DNA from: Jutongia huaianensis | GTDB taxonomy: Bacteria; Bacillota; Clostridia; Lachnospirales; Lachnospiraceae | Length of the DNA: 64,000 nt | Assembly: GCF_014384985.1 (NCBI RefSeq) | Contig: NZ_JACRSX010000001.1 | Coordinates: forward strand, 310,001 to 374,000 | Reading direction: 5' to 3' | Shown: positions 53,408 to 63,027 of the stretch, one piece after another | Numbering within the stretch: position 1 is the first letter of the stretch | How the letters are laid out: each line of letters starts with the position of its first letter | The notes under the pieces: model-generated | The model's input: the letters and a program-made list of their open reading frames with translations, nothing else | Database searches by the model: none | What the model was told of the DNA's origin: nothing | Made by a program: the position numbers and the translations under genes

Positions 53408-54629
53408 GCACTTCTTTTAAGATTTCCCGGCCAAATTCACTTTCCTCCACAACCTTACGGATATGCTGCTCATAATCCTCTTTGGTATCTGTATTATACT
53501 TGATCTGCTCCCGAAGCTTCTGACGTCTCTGGTTGAGATCGTGACGGATCTCTACCATCTCCCTGTCATCCAGGATCGCATAAGTCTGTACCAGCCATAC
53601 CTCCGTATCATTCACACCATGACTGTCCAGAAGGCGCTGCAGGGAATCGTTGCTTTTACTGAGCTGCTCCGTATTGTCCCGGAAACGCCTCTCGTATTCC
53701 TTCGTCTTACAGTATTCTCCCCAGAGATTTTCAAAATCTGCTGCATTTTTCACGCCGAATTTTTCCCGGTTGTAATCCAGCACACTGATATTATTAACAT
53801 ATTTGATCTTTGTCCTGTTTAAAAGCTCTACTGCTTTATTGTATTTTTTGTCAGAAACGGCGATCTCATATCTGTTTTTGTTGGACTCAGTAAAGATCAC
53901 AGCCGCAGCGACAGCTGCCAGAGCCAGTGTCCCAATATACGGATAGGTCATATTGCTGTCCAGATTAAAGTACAGAATAATAAAAAGAATGACCAGCGAT
54001 CCGATCAGCACAGAAATCCCCCTTGCAAGCTTTTTCAAAAAATCCTGCCGTTCAATGATCTCCCGCTGATTCTCCCGGATATATGCCTTTTCTGCTTCCA
54101 GATGACGAATATCACTGTCAATCGCTTTCTGATACATTTCATTCTGATACATTTTTTTGATCTCATCGATCAGATCATCCTGATATCTGTCAAACCGGCG
54201 CATCTGACGCTCTGTGATCGTAAATGTTCTGTTTTTATATTGATTACGTTCCTGCAAAAGTCTCTGAATTCTTTTGCAAAGCTCCAGAAGAGACTCTCTG
54301 TCCTCCCCGGCGATCCGGTCGATCTTCTGGATATCTGTGAGATATTCTGTCACCTGGGCATATTCCGCCTTCGCAATGCTGATCTGTTTATCACAGTCCT
54401 TCACTGACTCGCAGCAGTCATGGATATACCGCTTCTGTTCTGCCTTTCCCTTCGGAATAATATGCTCTGCCGCTAACTCCTCCTGAGATAATCTGACCGG
54501 CTCTTCATCTGCCGCATCCGGCACCTTTGCATCGTCCACCAGCCCTGCCTTGTCCTGAGAAAGTATTTCCGTCGTTTCCTGTTGTTTTTGTTTTTCCTTT
54601 CGTCTTCTGATCCGGTTCCAAAAAGCCAT
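53397..54629 (-). CDS. Membrane coiled-coil protein in the DUF5717 operon
   Basis: The 410-residue protein has a charged N-terminus (AFWNRIRRRKEKQKQQ), a long helical coiled-coil region (about 70-200), two adjacent hydrophobic segments (about 212-232 and 238-255), then another helical region (about 265-405) with many Lys and Glu. No enzyme motif is visible. It is the last gene of a four-gene run. It could be a membrane tether for the other proteins. Confidence 0.75.
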   Translation of the reverse strand: MAFWNRIRRRKEKQKQQETTEILSQDKAGLVDDAKVPDAADEEPVRLSQEELAAEHIIPKGKAEQKRYIHDCCESVKDCDKQISIAKAEYAQVTEYLTDIQKIDRIAGEDRESLLELCKRIQRLLQERNQYKNRTFTITERQMRRFDRYQDDLIDEIKKMYQNEMYQKAIDSDIRHLEAEKAYIRENQREIIERQDFLKKLARGISVLIGSLVILFIILYFNLDSNMTYPYIGTLALAAVAAAVIFTESNKNRYEIAVSDKKYNKAVELLNRTKIKYVNNISVLDYNREKFGVKNAADFENLWGEYCKTKEYERRFRDNTEQLSKSNDSLQRLLDSHGVNDTEVWLVQTYAILDDREMVEIRHDLNQRRQKLREQIKYNTDTKEDYEQHIRKVVEESEFGREILKEVLDK

Positions 54630-54662
54630 CTGTGCCGCCCCTTTCTTTTATGGGATTTTTAT

Positions 54663-55499
54663 TTATGGAAGCATGCTTTTGCGGTATTCTGTCTTCCACT
54701 GAAAGATCAGCTCCTTCGCTACTTTCTCATAAGAAGGATCTCCCTGCTCCTTCATCCTGCGGATACGCCGGACCATCTTACATTCCCTGCTGTCCACACT
54801 CTGACGAAGTGCCTCCTCGTACTGGGCATCCATAAAAGTCTGCTGTTCCCTGGTGACACCCATTTCTATCGCAGCCTTTTCGTATTCCTCCGGCATGCCT
54901 CCCAGCTTCAGACAATACAGACAGGATTCCAACGCTTTCTGTGTCTTTGCATACTCGTAGGATTTCTGAAACGCCTGAAATCCGTGCCGGTATTCTCCCA
55001 TACCGGCCAACGCTGCTCCCAACCGGTAATAAAGATCTCCATACTCCTCTGAAGAGGCATTGATCATATCCGGACTCTTTAAAATCCGTTCATACTCCTG
55101 CTTTGCCCGCTCCAGACTGCCGTTTTTCAGATAAGTATCCGCTTTGATCTTTTGCCGTCCCCGCAATGGCACATTCTGGGTCTGATCCATAATGGCGATC
55201 AGATCATTGATCTCCCTCTCGGTATAATAATCGCAGCTGCAGCACAGGGTCACCACAATATCCTTGAGATTATTGTGATCCTCTCTCATCCTGTCCAGCT
55301 TGTCTGCCGTTTCCGCCATCCCAAGCTCATTACGGATCCAGTCTGCAAATGCTTTGTCAAAAACTTCCTCCTGCATCATATAGATGTTATTCCTAATGTA
55401 GTAGCAGACTTCCTCGATGGAATATACTTTTGTCTTCGTCATCGGGAAACAATACGGCTGCTTCGCAATGGCACTGCTGCATAATATTAATTTTCCCAT
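54663..55499 (-). CDS. TPR-like soluble protein in the DUF5717 operon
   Basis: The 278 residues contain an N-terminal segment (MGKLILCSSAIAKQPYCFPM) and a mostly alpha-helical body with TPR-like repeats at about 120-195 (YGDLYYRLGAALAGMGEYRHG, FQKSYEYAKTQKALES). No membrane segment. It lies between DUF5716 (22 bases upstream) and the membrane coiled-coil gene (34 bases downstream), so it is probably a partner in the same complex. Confidence 0.75.
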   Translation of the reverse strand: MGKLILCSSAIAKQPYCFPMTKTKVYSIEEVCYYIRNNIYMMQEEVFDKAFADWIRNELGMAETADKLDRMREDHNNLKDIVVTLCCSCDYYTEREINDLIAIMDQTQNVPLRGRQKIKADTYLKNGSLERAKQEYERILKSPDMINASSEEYGDLYYRLGAALAGMGEYRHGFQAFQKSYEYAKTQKALESCLYCLKLGGMPEEYEKAAIEMGVTREQQTFMDAQYEEALRQSVDSRECKMVRRIRRMKEQGDPSYEKVAKELIFQWKTEYRKSMLP

Positions 55500-55520
55500 C
55501 TAATTCCTCCAATCTGCAAT

Positions 55521-56789
55521 TTATAAGCTGAGATAACGCTCCCAGATCCGGTTGCTGGAAGGACAAAACTCTCCAAAACCATCATCCTTTAATGTCACAA
55601 TACAATGCGACGCGTCAGCAAAACGCAGACGCAGAGTAAATCTTGTCATTTTATTTGGTCTTTCATCGAAACCCTCCAGAGACAAAAGATGTACGGTCGT
55701 TTCTCTCCGCAGCACATTCTGTATTGTAAGCTGCAGCTCTTCCTCTCCGTCCGGAATAAAATCAACGCTGACGTCCACATCCTTCCACGGTACTCCGGCC
55801 TTCACCAGAAGCACCTCCTGCATTTTGGCATCACAATATACCCGCAGAGAAATACCGGTATGCAGCATTTCCTGATCCAGAAACAGGAAGTCTCCCATAA
55901 CACCTTCCCCTGCAAGCTCCCTGGCAGCAATACAGGCTCCCTTGGTAAACAGATTTCCTCCCCGGAAAACACGTCTGCCATTACAAAGCTGGCTTAATGC
56001 CGTGTTGGCCCATTCTCCCTGAAAGCCCTCTCCCGTCACATAAATCGTCGATATCATCTGCTTATGCATCTGGGTATTGGCGAGGTTCACAAAAGCATAC
56101 TCCATCTTGAAGCTGCTGTCGTGCTCCATCATATCCCAGTTGAGGCTCTGGCTCAGATCCATCCGCTTGACCCCCACGATATACGGAATATTTCTCCGGT
56201 CAATATGAATCTGGGAATAGAATAATCCATCCCGTCCAAACTCAAATAATGCCACATCCCCCAGCCATAATTCCTTTTTCTGGCTCAGGGCATAATACAT
56301 ATAACTCTGCTGATGGAGCTGTATCACAAAACGGTCTTCTCCGATCCCGATCTGATTTAATGCTCCTTTGACCGCATTCACCAGATTGTCCGTTTTTTCG
56401 GACACCGATATCACAAGCTTACGGATCGTTTCGCTGGGAAAATACTCCTTCAGACAGCTTAATATCTTAACAAAATAGCGCACCATGGTATCCACCGGCT
56501 CTAACTCCATATCGCCGGAAGTAACTTTATTGTGCCGGGATATCTGTTTTAGTATGTCCCGAAACAGGTACACTTCCTCCCGTTCTGCCGCCAGCAATGC
56601 CTCCGTACCAAACAGCCACTCTTTTTTGACCGGCTGATAGGACAATACTGTCGGGCACTCATACTCTCTCTCTCTGCCCACCAGCCGTCCCACCGGGATT
56701 ACCTTATCCAGGTCCCGGCGATAGCAGGAAATCTGCGTCATGTCATCACACAGATCAACTCCCACCAATACTTTTCTATCCTCGGTCAT
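55521..56789 (-). CDS. DUF5716 family, actin/Hsp70-like ATPase-fold protein
   Basis: The 422-residue protein opens VLVGVDLCDDMTQISC, which fits the phosphate-1 loop of the actin/Hsp70 fold, and has FEFGRDGLFYSQ near residue 185 in the place of a second phosphate loop. The C-terminal third is beta-rich. The family is DUF5716 of Lachnospiraceae; ATP binding is inferred from the loops, not proven. Its start overlaps the end of the DUF5717 gene by 14 bases in another frame, and the TPR-like gene follows. Confidence 0.8.
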   Translation of the reverse strand: MTEDRKVLVGVDLCDDMTQISCYRRDLDKVIPVGRLVGREREYECPTVLSYQPVKKEWLFGTEALLAAEREEVYLFRDILKQISRHNKVTSGDMELEPVDTMVRYFVKILSCLKEYFPSETIRKLVISVSEKTDNLVNAVKGALNQIGIGEDRFVIQLHQQSYMYYALSQKKELWLGDVALFEFGRDGLFYSQIHIDRRNIPYIVGVKRMDLSQSLNWDMMEHDSSFKMEYAFVNLANTQMHKQMISTIYVTGEGFQGEWANTALSQLCNGRRVFRGGNLFTKGACIAARELAGEGVMGDFLFLDQEMLHTGISLRVYCDAKMQEVLLVKAGVPWKDVDVSVDFIPDGEEELQLTIQNVLRRETTVHLLSLEGFDERPNKMTRFTLRLRFADASHCIVTLKDDGFGEFCPSSNRIWERYLSL

Positions 56790-59700
56790 TTTTTCCTATG
56801 CCTCCATCATCCGGTTTCATCAAAAAATTAACGATCGCTCTTTTTTCTGCGTACTCCTGCATCTGGTCCAGCAATGCATCCTCACCGCCCCGCTGCTTCA
56901 TCAGCATTTTGTTCAGCATCTGATAGCCGCTGACTCCTTCCATACCTCTCATCTGATCGATATAAACCAGACGGGCCGGCTCTGTTTTCTTCTCGTGACC
57001 TCCCGCATCTGTTTCTATGATCTCATACTCTACCGTCTCATCCTGAAACAGAATAAACCCTCTGACCCGGATTCCCTCAAATACATTCCGCATTGTCTCT
57101 GTCACCGGAGCCTGCCTCTGGTCATCTACAATATATGTGTATCGAATTTTAACATCATGCTCGGGATCAGCGGTATAATCCACATACTGCTCCTTGAGAA
57201 GCGTATCAGGCAAAGACAGTTTATCCTTAAAAGCCTGAAAATACGGAAGCACAATATCCTTTTCATAGAGCTGGTGCAGATTATAATCTACAAATACCGC
57301 CTCGCCTCCCGTCAGCATGCCCCTTCCGGACAAATGCTTCAAAACCGCCAGCAGACATGGCCGGTTCTCTTCCACCTGCACATGCTGGTAAAAGGATTCA
57401 AAGATCTCATCCGGAAGCTTGTCTCCATGCACCAGATAACGGTATGCCGTCCTTTTCAGAAAAGCCCGGATCAGCTTTTTATTGAAGCCCTGTTCCTCAT
57501 AATAGAAAAACACCGGGTAAGCCTCCGGAACCATCTGATCCGTAAACAGGATCTGTGCCAACAGCCGTTCTGACAAAATCTGTATGTCAATTCCAAACTC
57601 CCGGCATGCGGTCCACAGCTTCACCATCTCCGGGATCGTACCGGAATAATGATCGCACAAATATACCAGCAGCGGTTTGTCAAACTCTCCACCTTTAAAA
57701 ATATGCCATGCCAGCTTTGTCAGCGTCTTATCTTCCTCAGCCGCCACAAAAGCATGTCCGGCGATCTTCAGAAGCTTTTTGGGATCTATGCCATTCCAGC
57801 CAAAAAGCAGAAGTCCTTCCATTCCCTTCTCATATCTATGACGTACCGCACAATATTCCATGAACCGGCTTCTGTCCCGCGGCAGGATATTTTCCCAATC
57901 CATATGCTCCAGCTCTGTGTCCAGAAGCTCTCCCTGGAAATTATCAAAATAATATTGCATTTGTATGGCAAACAACGATTTTCGGAAATGGCTGTCCAGC
58001 CCGGCAATCCCCAGAACCCGCCGGCGAAGCTGTGATATATCCTCTCCGGAGCGGTTCTCCTGTACCACCCTCTGATACAAATACAAAAGTACACGGACAT
58101 TGTCTCCCACAAAAGGCAGGCACTTTTCTACCAGATGATCCAGATGTACCATCCGATGCACCGTATAACCAATGGAAGAAGCATATCTGCGTCCCTCCCG
58201 GTCCGTCAGAAAGATCTGCGGTTCCGGAGTAAAAACAGATATCATTGCCTTTCCCTTAACAAATGCTGCCGTCTCCTCCTGCTGCAGTTCCCGGTGGCGG
58301 ACAACCACACCGGCGATCCGTGGATCACTGCACCGGATTTCTCTGGCAAAAAGAATCGACGGCAATGCTGATGCAATCTGCTCATTGATCATATCTTCCC
58401 GGATAAACTCCTCATAGATCACCGACAGATCATCATTCACACGCCCCTGTTCCAGCTGCTCCAATGCAAACTTCTCCATGGATGCCTTATAGCTGTCATA
58501 CATTGTCTGATCGCGATCCTTATGGCGGATCACATAGGCATAAAGCATCGCCTTTTTGGTGGCATTGAGCTGGTTGTTATATGAAAAATACAGTAAAACA
58601 CGGTTTGGAAGCACCATGTCAGGTGTTTCTTCCAGTGCATAAATATAATTTTCATAGAGGTCTGTAATCTTTAAATTATGTTCGATCCCCAGCCGGTACC
58701 ACTTTACATCCTCTGGCGAAACCCGTCGTTCCCGCATCAGAAGCTGGCAGATCATCGTCAGCAGATCATCCGAAGGACGCGCCTCATACATCCGGTACAG
58801 ATCTCCCATCATAACACCGGTAAAATCCCTGGTCCTGCTGATCAGATACGCATAACGAAACTGCAGCTCCTCCTCCAGGATCCGGTTGGAAAGCCCCCAG
58901 TGAAGTGCCTGCGCCTTCGCCTCCGTCAGCTCCAGCACCAGCTCCGGTGTATTATTGTACAACCGGCAAAGCTCCAGATATAAAAGGGGACTGTGACAGC
59001 CTGCCTCGATCTGCTGCAGTATTGCCTCCTGCCGCTTGACGGATATCTGATAGCTGTCATCCATCTGCAGCAAAAACCAAAGGATCAGCCAATGACTGTG
59101 ACCGTTCTGATAACATTCCCTGACTCTGGATAATGCCCCCGCCCGTTCTGCCGCCTCCGGTTTCCACAAATACATCAGATAATAATAGGCACAATATAAT
59201 AAAGGCTCCTGCTCCCGTATTTCTAACAGCCTCTCCTCCAGTTGTGTCATTTCCAGATGAAAGGCTTCCTCCTTATGGGTCTGCAATGCCAGATAAATCC
59301 GGAATACACGCACCAGCCATTGATATCTGCTCCCAGTCTGATCCGGCTGATCCAGACTATTGACGCTTTTTTCTGCGGACGCAATAAAATCCTTCCGTGA
59401 CATTTTCCCCGCCTGATAATACAGAAAACTCCGGTACAAATTCCAGACATCCTTCTGCTGCTGGATCTGCCGGCGCCGCTCCTCATCAGACATACAATAT
59501 CTTCTGGCGATCACCTTAAGCTCCAGCTGCTGTCTCGCACTGCTGATCGTGATCCGCGCAAAATTATGTCCGATCGCCATACAGTCCGGATTGATCACCA
59601 GAACCAGTTCATAGATGTCCCCGGTAAAGTCTGTGGTTCTGATACAAGAACGCTCAAAACGCACAAATGGAGCGTCCGACTTCACTTCATACTCTCCATA

Positions 59701-60363
59701 TCCCCACGTATCCTTATGAAGCACAATCTTGTCCGCAAATATATTCTCACATTTTGGATATTGCAGCTCCCGCTTTTCTACGGAAAGCTGTACCGGCGTC
59801 TTTTTGTGGGCAGCGATCAAAAACTCCTCCAGTGCCATGCTCTTATCGTTGCCCTTTAACAGTCCCCGGTAACGTTCCAGATAAATCTCCTTTTCCTGCA
59901 GGAAGATCCGCTCAAATGCCGGACTTTGGAATATCCGCAACGCTTCCATATAATGACTTTTTACAAGCTCTGTAAACTGGTTCAGATCACGGATCCGTCC
60001 CGCAGAGGTTTCGCAGTATGGTACCGTGACTGTAACAGTAAATGGCAGCACAGCCACACCGCAGTCAGAAAGGATCTGAAACTCTCCCTTAATGATATCT
60101 CCCGGCTGATAATAGGTTCCACGAAAAGCAAAGGAAATGTCATTCTCCTGTCCGGAAAAGCTCTCTTTTTCCAGGATCATACCGCTGCAATCCGTACACA
60201 CGATCCCCCGCATGCTGCGTCCTTTGCTGTTGGAAATCCGAAAGCTGCCCTGTACGATCTCCCCGGCATCCACGGTCACAGAAAGCTCAGACGTACCCAG
60301 AACTACCTCCGGCATATGATATTCAAATATTCCCTTTGCGTACTGATCGATCTTCTCTTTCAT
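56776..60363 (-). CDS. DUF5717 family giant helical-repeat protein
   Basis: The 1195-residue protein has an N-terminal beta-sandwich-like region (about 1-300), a long alpha-helical repeat region (about 300-900) and a C-terminal beta-rich part. No signal peptide or membrane segment is seen. It is the first gene of the run DUF5717-DUF5716-TPR-coiled-coil. ATG 60363 follows GGGAGGCACC. The role is unknown, but the large helical repeat suggests a scaffold. Confidence 0.8.
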   Translation of the reverse strand: MKEKIDQYAKGIFEYHMPEVVLGTSELSVTVDAGEIVQGSFRISNSKGRSMRGIVCTDCSGMILEKESFSGQENDISFAFRGTYYQPGDIIKGEFQILSDCGVAVLPFTVTVTVPYCETSAGRIRDLNQFTELVKSHYMEALRIFQSPAFERIFLQEKEIYLERYRGLLKGNDKSMALEEFLIAAHKKTPVQLSVEKRELQYPKCENIFADKIVLHKDTWGYGEYEVKSDAPFVRFERSCIRTTDFTGDIYELVLVINPDCMAIGHNFARITISSARQQLELKVIARRYCMSDEERRRQIQQQKDVWNLYRSFLYYQAGKMSRKDFIASAEKSVNSLDQPDQTGSRYQWLVRVFRIYLALQTHKEEAFHLEMTQLEERLLEIREQEPLLYCAYYYLMYLWKPEAAERAGALSRVRECYQNGHSHWLILWFLLQMDDSYQISVKRQEAILQQIEAGCHSPLLYLELCRLYNNTPELVLELTEAKAQALHWGLSNRILEEELQFRYAYLISRTRDFTGVMMGDLYRMYEARPSDDLLTMICQLLMRERRVSPEDVKWYRLGIEHNLKITDLYENYIYALEETPDMVLPNRVLLYFSYNNQLNATKKAMLYAYVIRHKDRDQTMYDSYKASMEKFALEQLEQGRVNDDLSVIYEEFIREDMINEQIASALPSILFAREIRCSDPRIAGVVVRHRELQQEETAAFVKGKAMISVFTPEPQIFLTDREGRRYASSIGYTVHRMVHLDHLVEKCLPFVGDNVRVLLYLYQRVVQENRSGEDISQLRRRVLGIAGLDSHFRKSLFAIQMQYYFDNFQGELLDTELEHMDWENILPRDRSRFMEYCAVRHRYEKGMEGLLLFGWNGIDPKKLLKIAGHAFVAAEEDKTLTKLAWHIFKGGEFDKPLLVYLCDHYSGTIPEMVKLWTACREFGIDIQILSERLLAQILFTDQMVPEAYPVFFYYEEQGFNKKLIRAFLKRTAYRYLVHGDKLPDEIFESFYQHVQVEENRPCLLAVLKHLSGRGMLTGGEAVFVDYNLHQLYEKDIVLPYFQAFKDKLSLPDTLLKEQYVDYTADPEHDVKIRYTYIVDDQRQAPVTETMRNVFEGIRVRGFILFQDETVEYEIIETDAGGHEKKTEPARLVYIDQMRGMEGVSGYQMLNKMLMKQRGGEDALLDQMQEYAEKRAIVNFLMKPDDGGIGKNDRG

Positions 60364-60484
60364 GGTGCCTCCCGTATCCAGCTTACAATCCAAGCATAAT
60401 TAATAGAATTATACCATTTTGCAAGGGGGCATTTCAAGTGCTGCACAGAGATAAGTAGAAAGTACCGGAAATCTTTTCTGTAAA

Positions 60485-60516
60485 GAAAAAATCTCCGGCA
60501 CAAAATATGCCGGAGA
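60485..60516 (-). terminator. Intrinsic terminator after rfbC
   Basis: On the minus strand TCTCCGGCA and TGCCGGAGA pair and are followed by TTTTTTCTTT, 20 bases after the rfbC stop. Confidence 0.9.
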
Positions 60517-60536
60517 CTCTGTTTATTTCCTTTTTA

Positions 60537-61100
60537 TTAATAATCCAATGCAATATCTTCTGAAAATGCAGGATGCTTTCCATCCTTCTCAGAAATATTC
60601 GGAACAACCCCTTCCGGAATCGGCCACTCAACACCAATGGTTTCATCATTCCACATAATGCCTGCCTCGGATGATGGATCATAAAAATCTGTACACTTGT
60701 AAGCAAACTCTGCAGTATCAGAAAGTACATAGAAGCCATGTGCAAATCCCTCCGGGATATAGAACATATTTTTCTTCTCTGCTGTCAGTGTAACGCCAAA
60801 CCATTTTCCGTATGTTTTGGAACCTCTGCGGATATCCACTGCCACATCAAACACCTCTCCGCTGAGTACACGTACCAGTTTGCCCTGTGTATGATTCTTC
60901 TGATAATGAAGACCTCGAAGGACACCCTTTGTAGAGCTGGACTGATTGTCCTGTACAAAAACCATATCCAGTCCTGCCTCTTTAAATGCATTATAATTAT
61001 ATGTCTCCATAAAATATCCACGGTTATCCCCAAATACCTTAGGATGGATCAGGTAAAGCCCCTCGATTCCGCCGCATTTTTCAAAAGTAAAATTGCCCAT
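60537..61100 (-). CDS. rfbC: RfbC, dTDP-4-dehydrorhamnose 3,5-epimerase
   Basis: The 187-residue cupin-fold enzyme has RGLHYQ with the catalytic histidine, DNQSSSTKGVLRG, the tyrosine in KCTDFYDP, and the WPIP motif near the end. It makes dTDP-L-rhamnose precursors for cell-surface glycans. The start at 61100 (MGNFTFEKC) follows AAAGGTGATAAAGAA. rfbA, rfbB and rfbD are not in the window. It stands next to a MerR-type regulator. Confidence 0.93.
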   Translation of the reverse strand: MGNFTFEKCGGIEGLYLIHPKVFGDNRGYFMETYNYNAFKEAGLDMVFVQDNQSSSTKGVLRGLHYQKNHTQGKLVRVLSGEVFDVAVDIRRGSKTYGKWFGVTLTAEKKNMFYIPEGFAHGFYVLSDTAEFAYKCTDFYDPSSEAGIMWNDETIGVEWPIPEGVVPNISEKDGKHPAFSEDIALDY

Positions 61101-61143
61101 TTCTTTATCACCTTTCTTAATCAAATCTATGAGGCTAATTATA

Positions 61144-62046
61144 TCACTGTGTTACGGACTTCGCAAATAATTTTTTGTGCTTTGGCTTTTTGCGGGCTTT
61201 GCGACGATTCTTGCGGCCAAACTCCGTTACGTCTCCCGGCTCCTCCTGCGCTGCTGCCACTTCTCTCGCAGCCTCTGCAGCGTCTCCGATCGGCGGCACA
61301 TGGGCTGTATTCTCTTTTTCTGCCGCGGTCTCTGTCAGCTTTTTCTCCCCCTTCACCTGCTGCAAAATTTCCTTCAGCAAATGAAGCTGTCGTTCCTGCA
61401 GCTCCTCCTTCTGCATCAGCAGATAATTCATTTCCTTCTGCAGACGTACCGTAACCTCCTCGCAAATGCGCTGTTCCGATTCCTGACTTACCTCCTCCAC
61501 GGAAGACCGGATCATCTGACGCATCATTGCCTCAAATTGTCTGAGCCGTTCCAGAGAGGCAGCCTGGGTCTGTCCGTATTGCGGCTGCATCTCTGCCCCC
61601 TTTTCCTTGCTCTGTTCCAGCTCATAGCTCTTTTCCTGCCAGGTTTTTTGCCGTTTTTCATAGCGGTCCCTGGCATGCTCAATGGATGTCACAGAACCCT
61701 TGGTATGCTCCATTGCCTCCCGCATGACCTGATTATTTAAGTCCTCCCGGAGCTGGTAAAGGATCTTGGGGTCCATATGCTCCACCCGTTCCAGATCCGG
61801 CAGCAGCTTCTTGATCGCCTTTAATTGAAAGCCCTGCTCCTTCAGATCCTTGACGGATCTCAGTAATTTAATTTCTGACTCCCTGTAATACCGGTGTCCC
61901 AGCTCATTTCTCGGAATCGGAAGTTCCAGCTCCTCCTCCCAGTACCGAAGTACGTGATTCTCCACTTCCAGCATTTTTGACGCATCTGATATCATATATC
62001 CCTTTTCCATAACCATCCTCATTTCATTCATAAATTTCATTTCCAT
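61144..62046 (-). CDS. MerR-family-like regulator with coiled-coil tail
   Basis: The 300-residue protein has a MerR-type winged helix (about 15-75: SDASKMLEVENHVLRYWEEE, HRYYRESEIKLLRSVKDLKEQG), then a long helical/coiled-coil region (about 100-240) and a basic, lysine-rich tail. The start is uncertain among several Met codons: 62046 overlaps the upstream stop by one base, while ATG 62010 (MEKGYM) has GAGGATGG 2 to 6 bases before it. Target genes are unknown. Confidence 0.8.
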   Translation of the reverse strand: MEMKFMNEMRMVMEKGYMISDASKMLEVENHVLRYWEEELELPIPRNELGHRYYRESEIKLLRSVKDLKEQGFQLKAIKKLLPDLERVEHMDPKILYQLREDLNNQVMREAMEHTKGSVTSIEHARDRYEKRQKTWQEKSYELEQSKEKGAEMQPQYGQTQAASLERLRQFEAMMRQMIRSSVEEVSQESEQRICEEVTVRLQKEMNYLLMQKEELQERQLHLLKEILQQVKGEKKLTETAAEKENTAHVPPIGDAAEAAREVAAAQEEPGDVTEFGRKNRRKARKKPKHKKLFAKSVTQ

Positions 62047-62855
62047 TACATATATTCTTCTAATATCTCTTCAAAAAGCTTTGCTTTCTCCGCAGCCGCC
62101 TGCTCCGATAACATATTCTGCCGCCCGGCAATATCCCGGTCAAGCTGCATTTCCTCCCGGAAGGATTCCAGCAGTTCCTTAATCTCCGTCAGAGCCGGCA
62201 GTCCTGATGCTCCTGCAGCATCTACGCCACCGGCAACGGCATCGGTTGCCGCCGCTTCCATTTCGGCGTCAGACATTTCCTCCGGTTTGAAATATTCCAT
62301 CCGGTATTTTTCCGTCGCCTCCTGATGAAAATATTCATTTTCCAGACGGGCACGCATGGTATTTTCCATATAATCGATCAACTGGATCCGGAATACACGC
62401 AGGCATTTATGTGTATCAAAAAACACCTCCGATGCCCCCTGGACACAAAGCAGCAGCAACGTGACAAGTCCCGTCACCCAGAACCATTCCGACGGCATAC
62501 CATAATACCCCGCCAAAAAGCATAAAACCCCCGCCCCTGCTGCGATCAGTCCCGAAAAATAAAAACCCAGATTCTCCCATGTCTGCAGGGAAATCCCTAT
62601 AAAACGATAATGATAAAGATACCGGTCCACGAAATTCTCCACGTTATGTACACTGATATGCAGTTTATAGTAGGCCTCAAACTTTGACATCATCGCCTTC
62701 ATCCAGCGGTTTCCTGTTGTCCCCATCTGATTGGAATCCCAAAGCAGCTTATGAAAAAGTCCATAACTGACTGCCTTTAAAAGAACTGATACCGCACAGA
62801 CTGCCATCAGCGCAAATAACACATTATAATTTTCCAATTGTGCTTTCATAATCAT
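62046..62855 (-). CDS. Hypothetical membrane protein upstream of the MerR-type gene
   Basis: The 269 residues begin with one membrane segment (about 12-35), then a soluble stretch, then two further segments (about 97-117 and 122-143), and a C-terminal domain with acidic and Ala-rich parts (TDAVAGGVDAAGASG) ending with a coiled coil. No family is recognised. Its stop overlaps the start of the MerR-type gene by one base, suggesting coupling. Confidence 0.7.
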   Translation of the reverse strand: MIMKAQLENYNVLFALMAVCAVSVLLKAVSYGLFHKLLWDSNQMGTTGNRWMKAMMSKFEAYYKLHISVHNVENFVDRYLYHYRFIGISLQTWENLGFYFSGLIAAGAGVLCFLAGYYGMPSEWFWVTGLVTLLLLCVQGASEVFFDTHKCLRVFRIQLIDYMENTMRARLENEYFHQEATEKYRMEYFKPEEMSDAEMEAAATDAVAGGVDAAGASGLPALTEIKELLESFREEMQLDRDIAGRQNMLSEQAAAEKAKLFEEILEEYM

Positions 62856-62972
62856 CCTGTCCTTTCCATAAATAATGTTTTCTTTATGATAGACGTATTC
62901 CCCGCAGATGAATAGATAGCTTTGATTGTCATTTTTATTTTTGTTTCGACAAAATGCGATGCAGACACGTAT

Positions 62973-63000
62973 TTTTCACGAAAATATGTTAAAATATAAT
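62973..63000 (+). promoter_or_regulatory. Promoter of the papain-like peptidase gene
   Basis: TATAAT at 62995-63000 is a perfect -10 box; a weaker -35 (TTTTCA at 62973-62978) lies 16 bases upstream. The start codon is 28 bases after the -10 box. Confidence 0.65.
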
Positions 63001-63027
63001 CACATTATTTCGAAAGGAGATCTGCCC

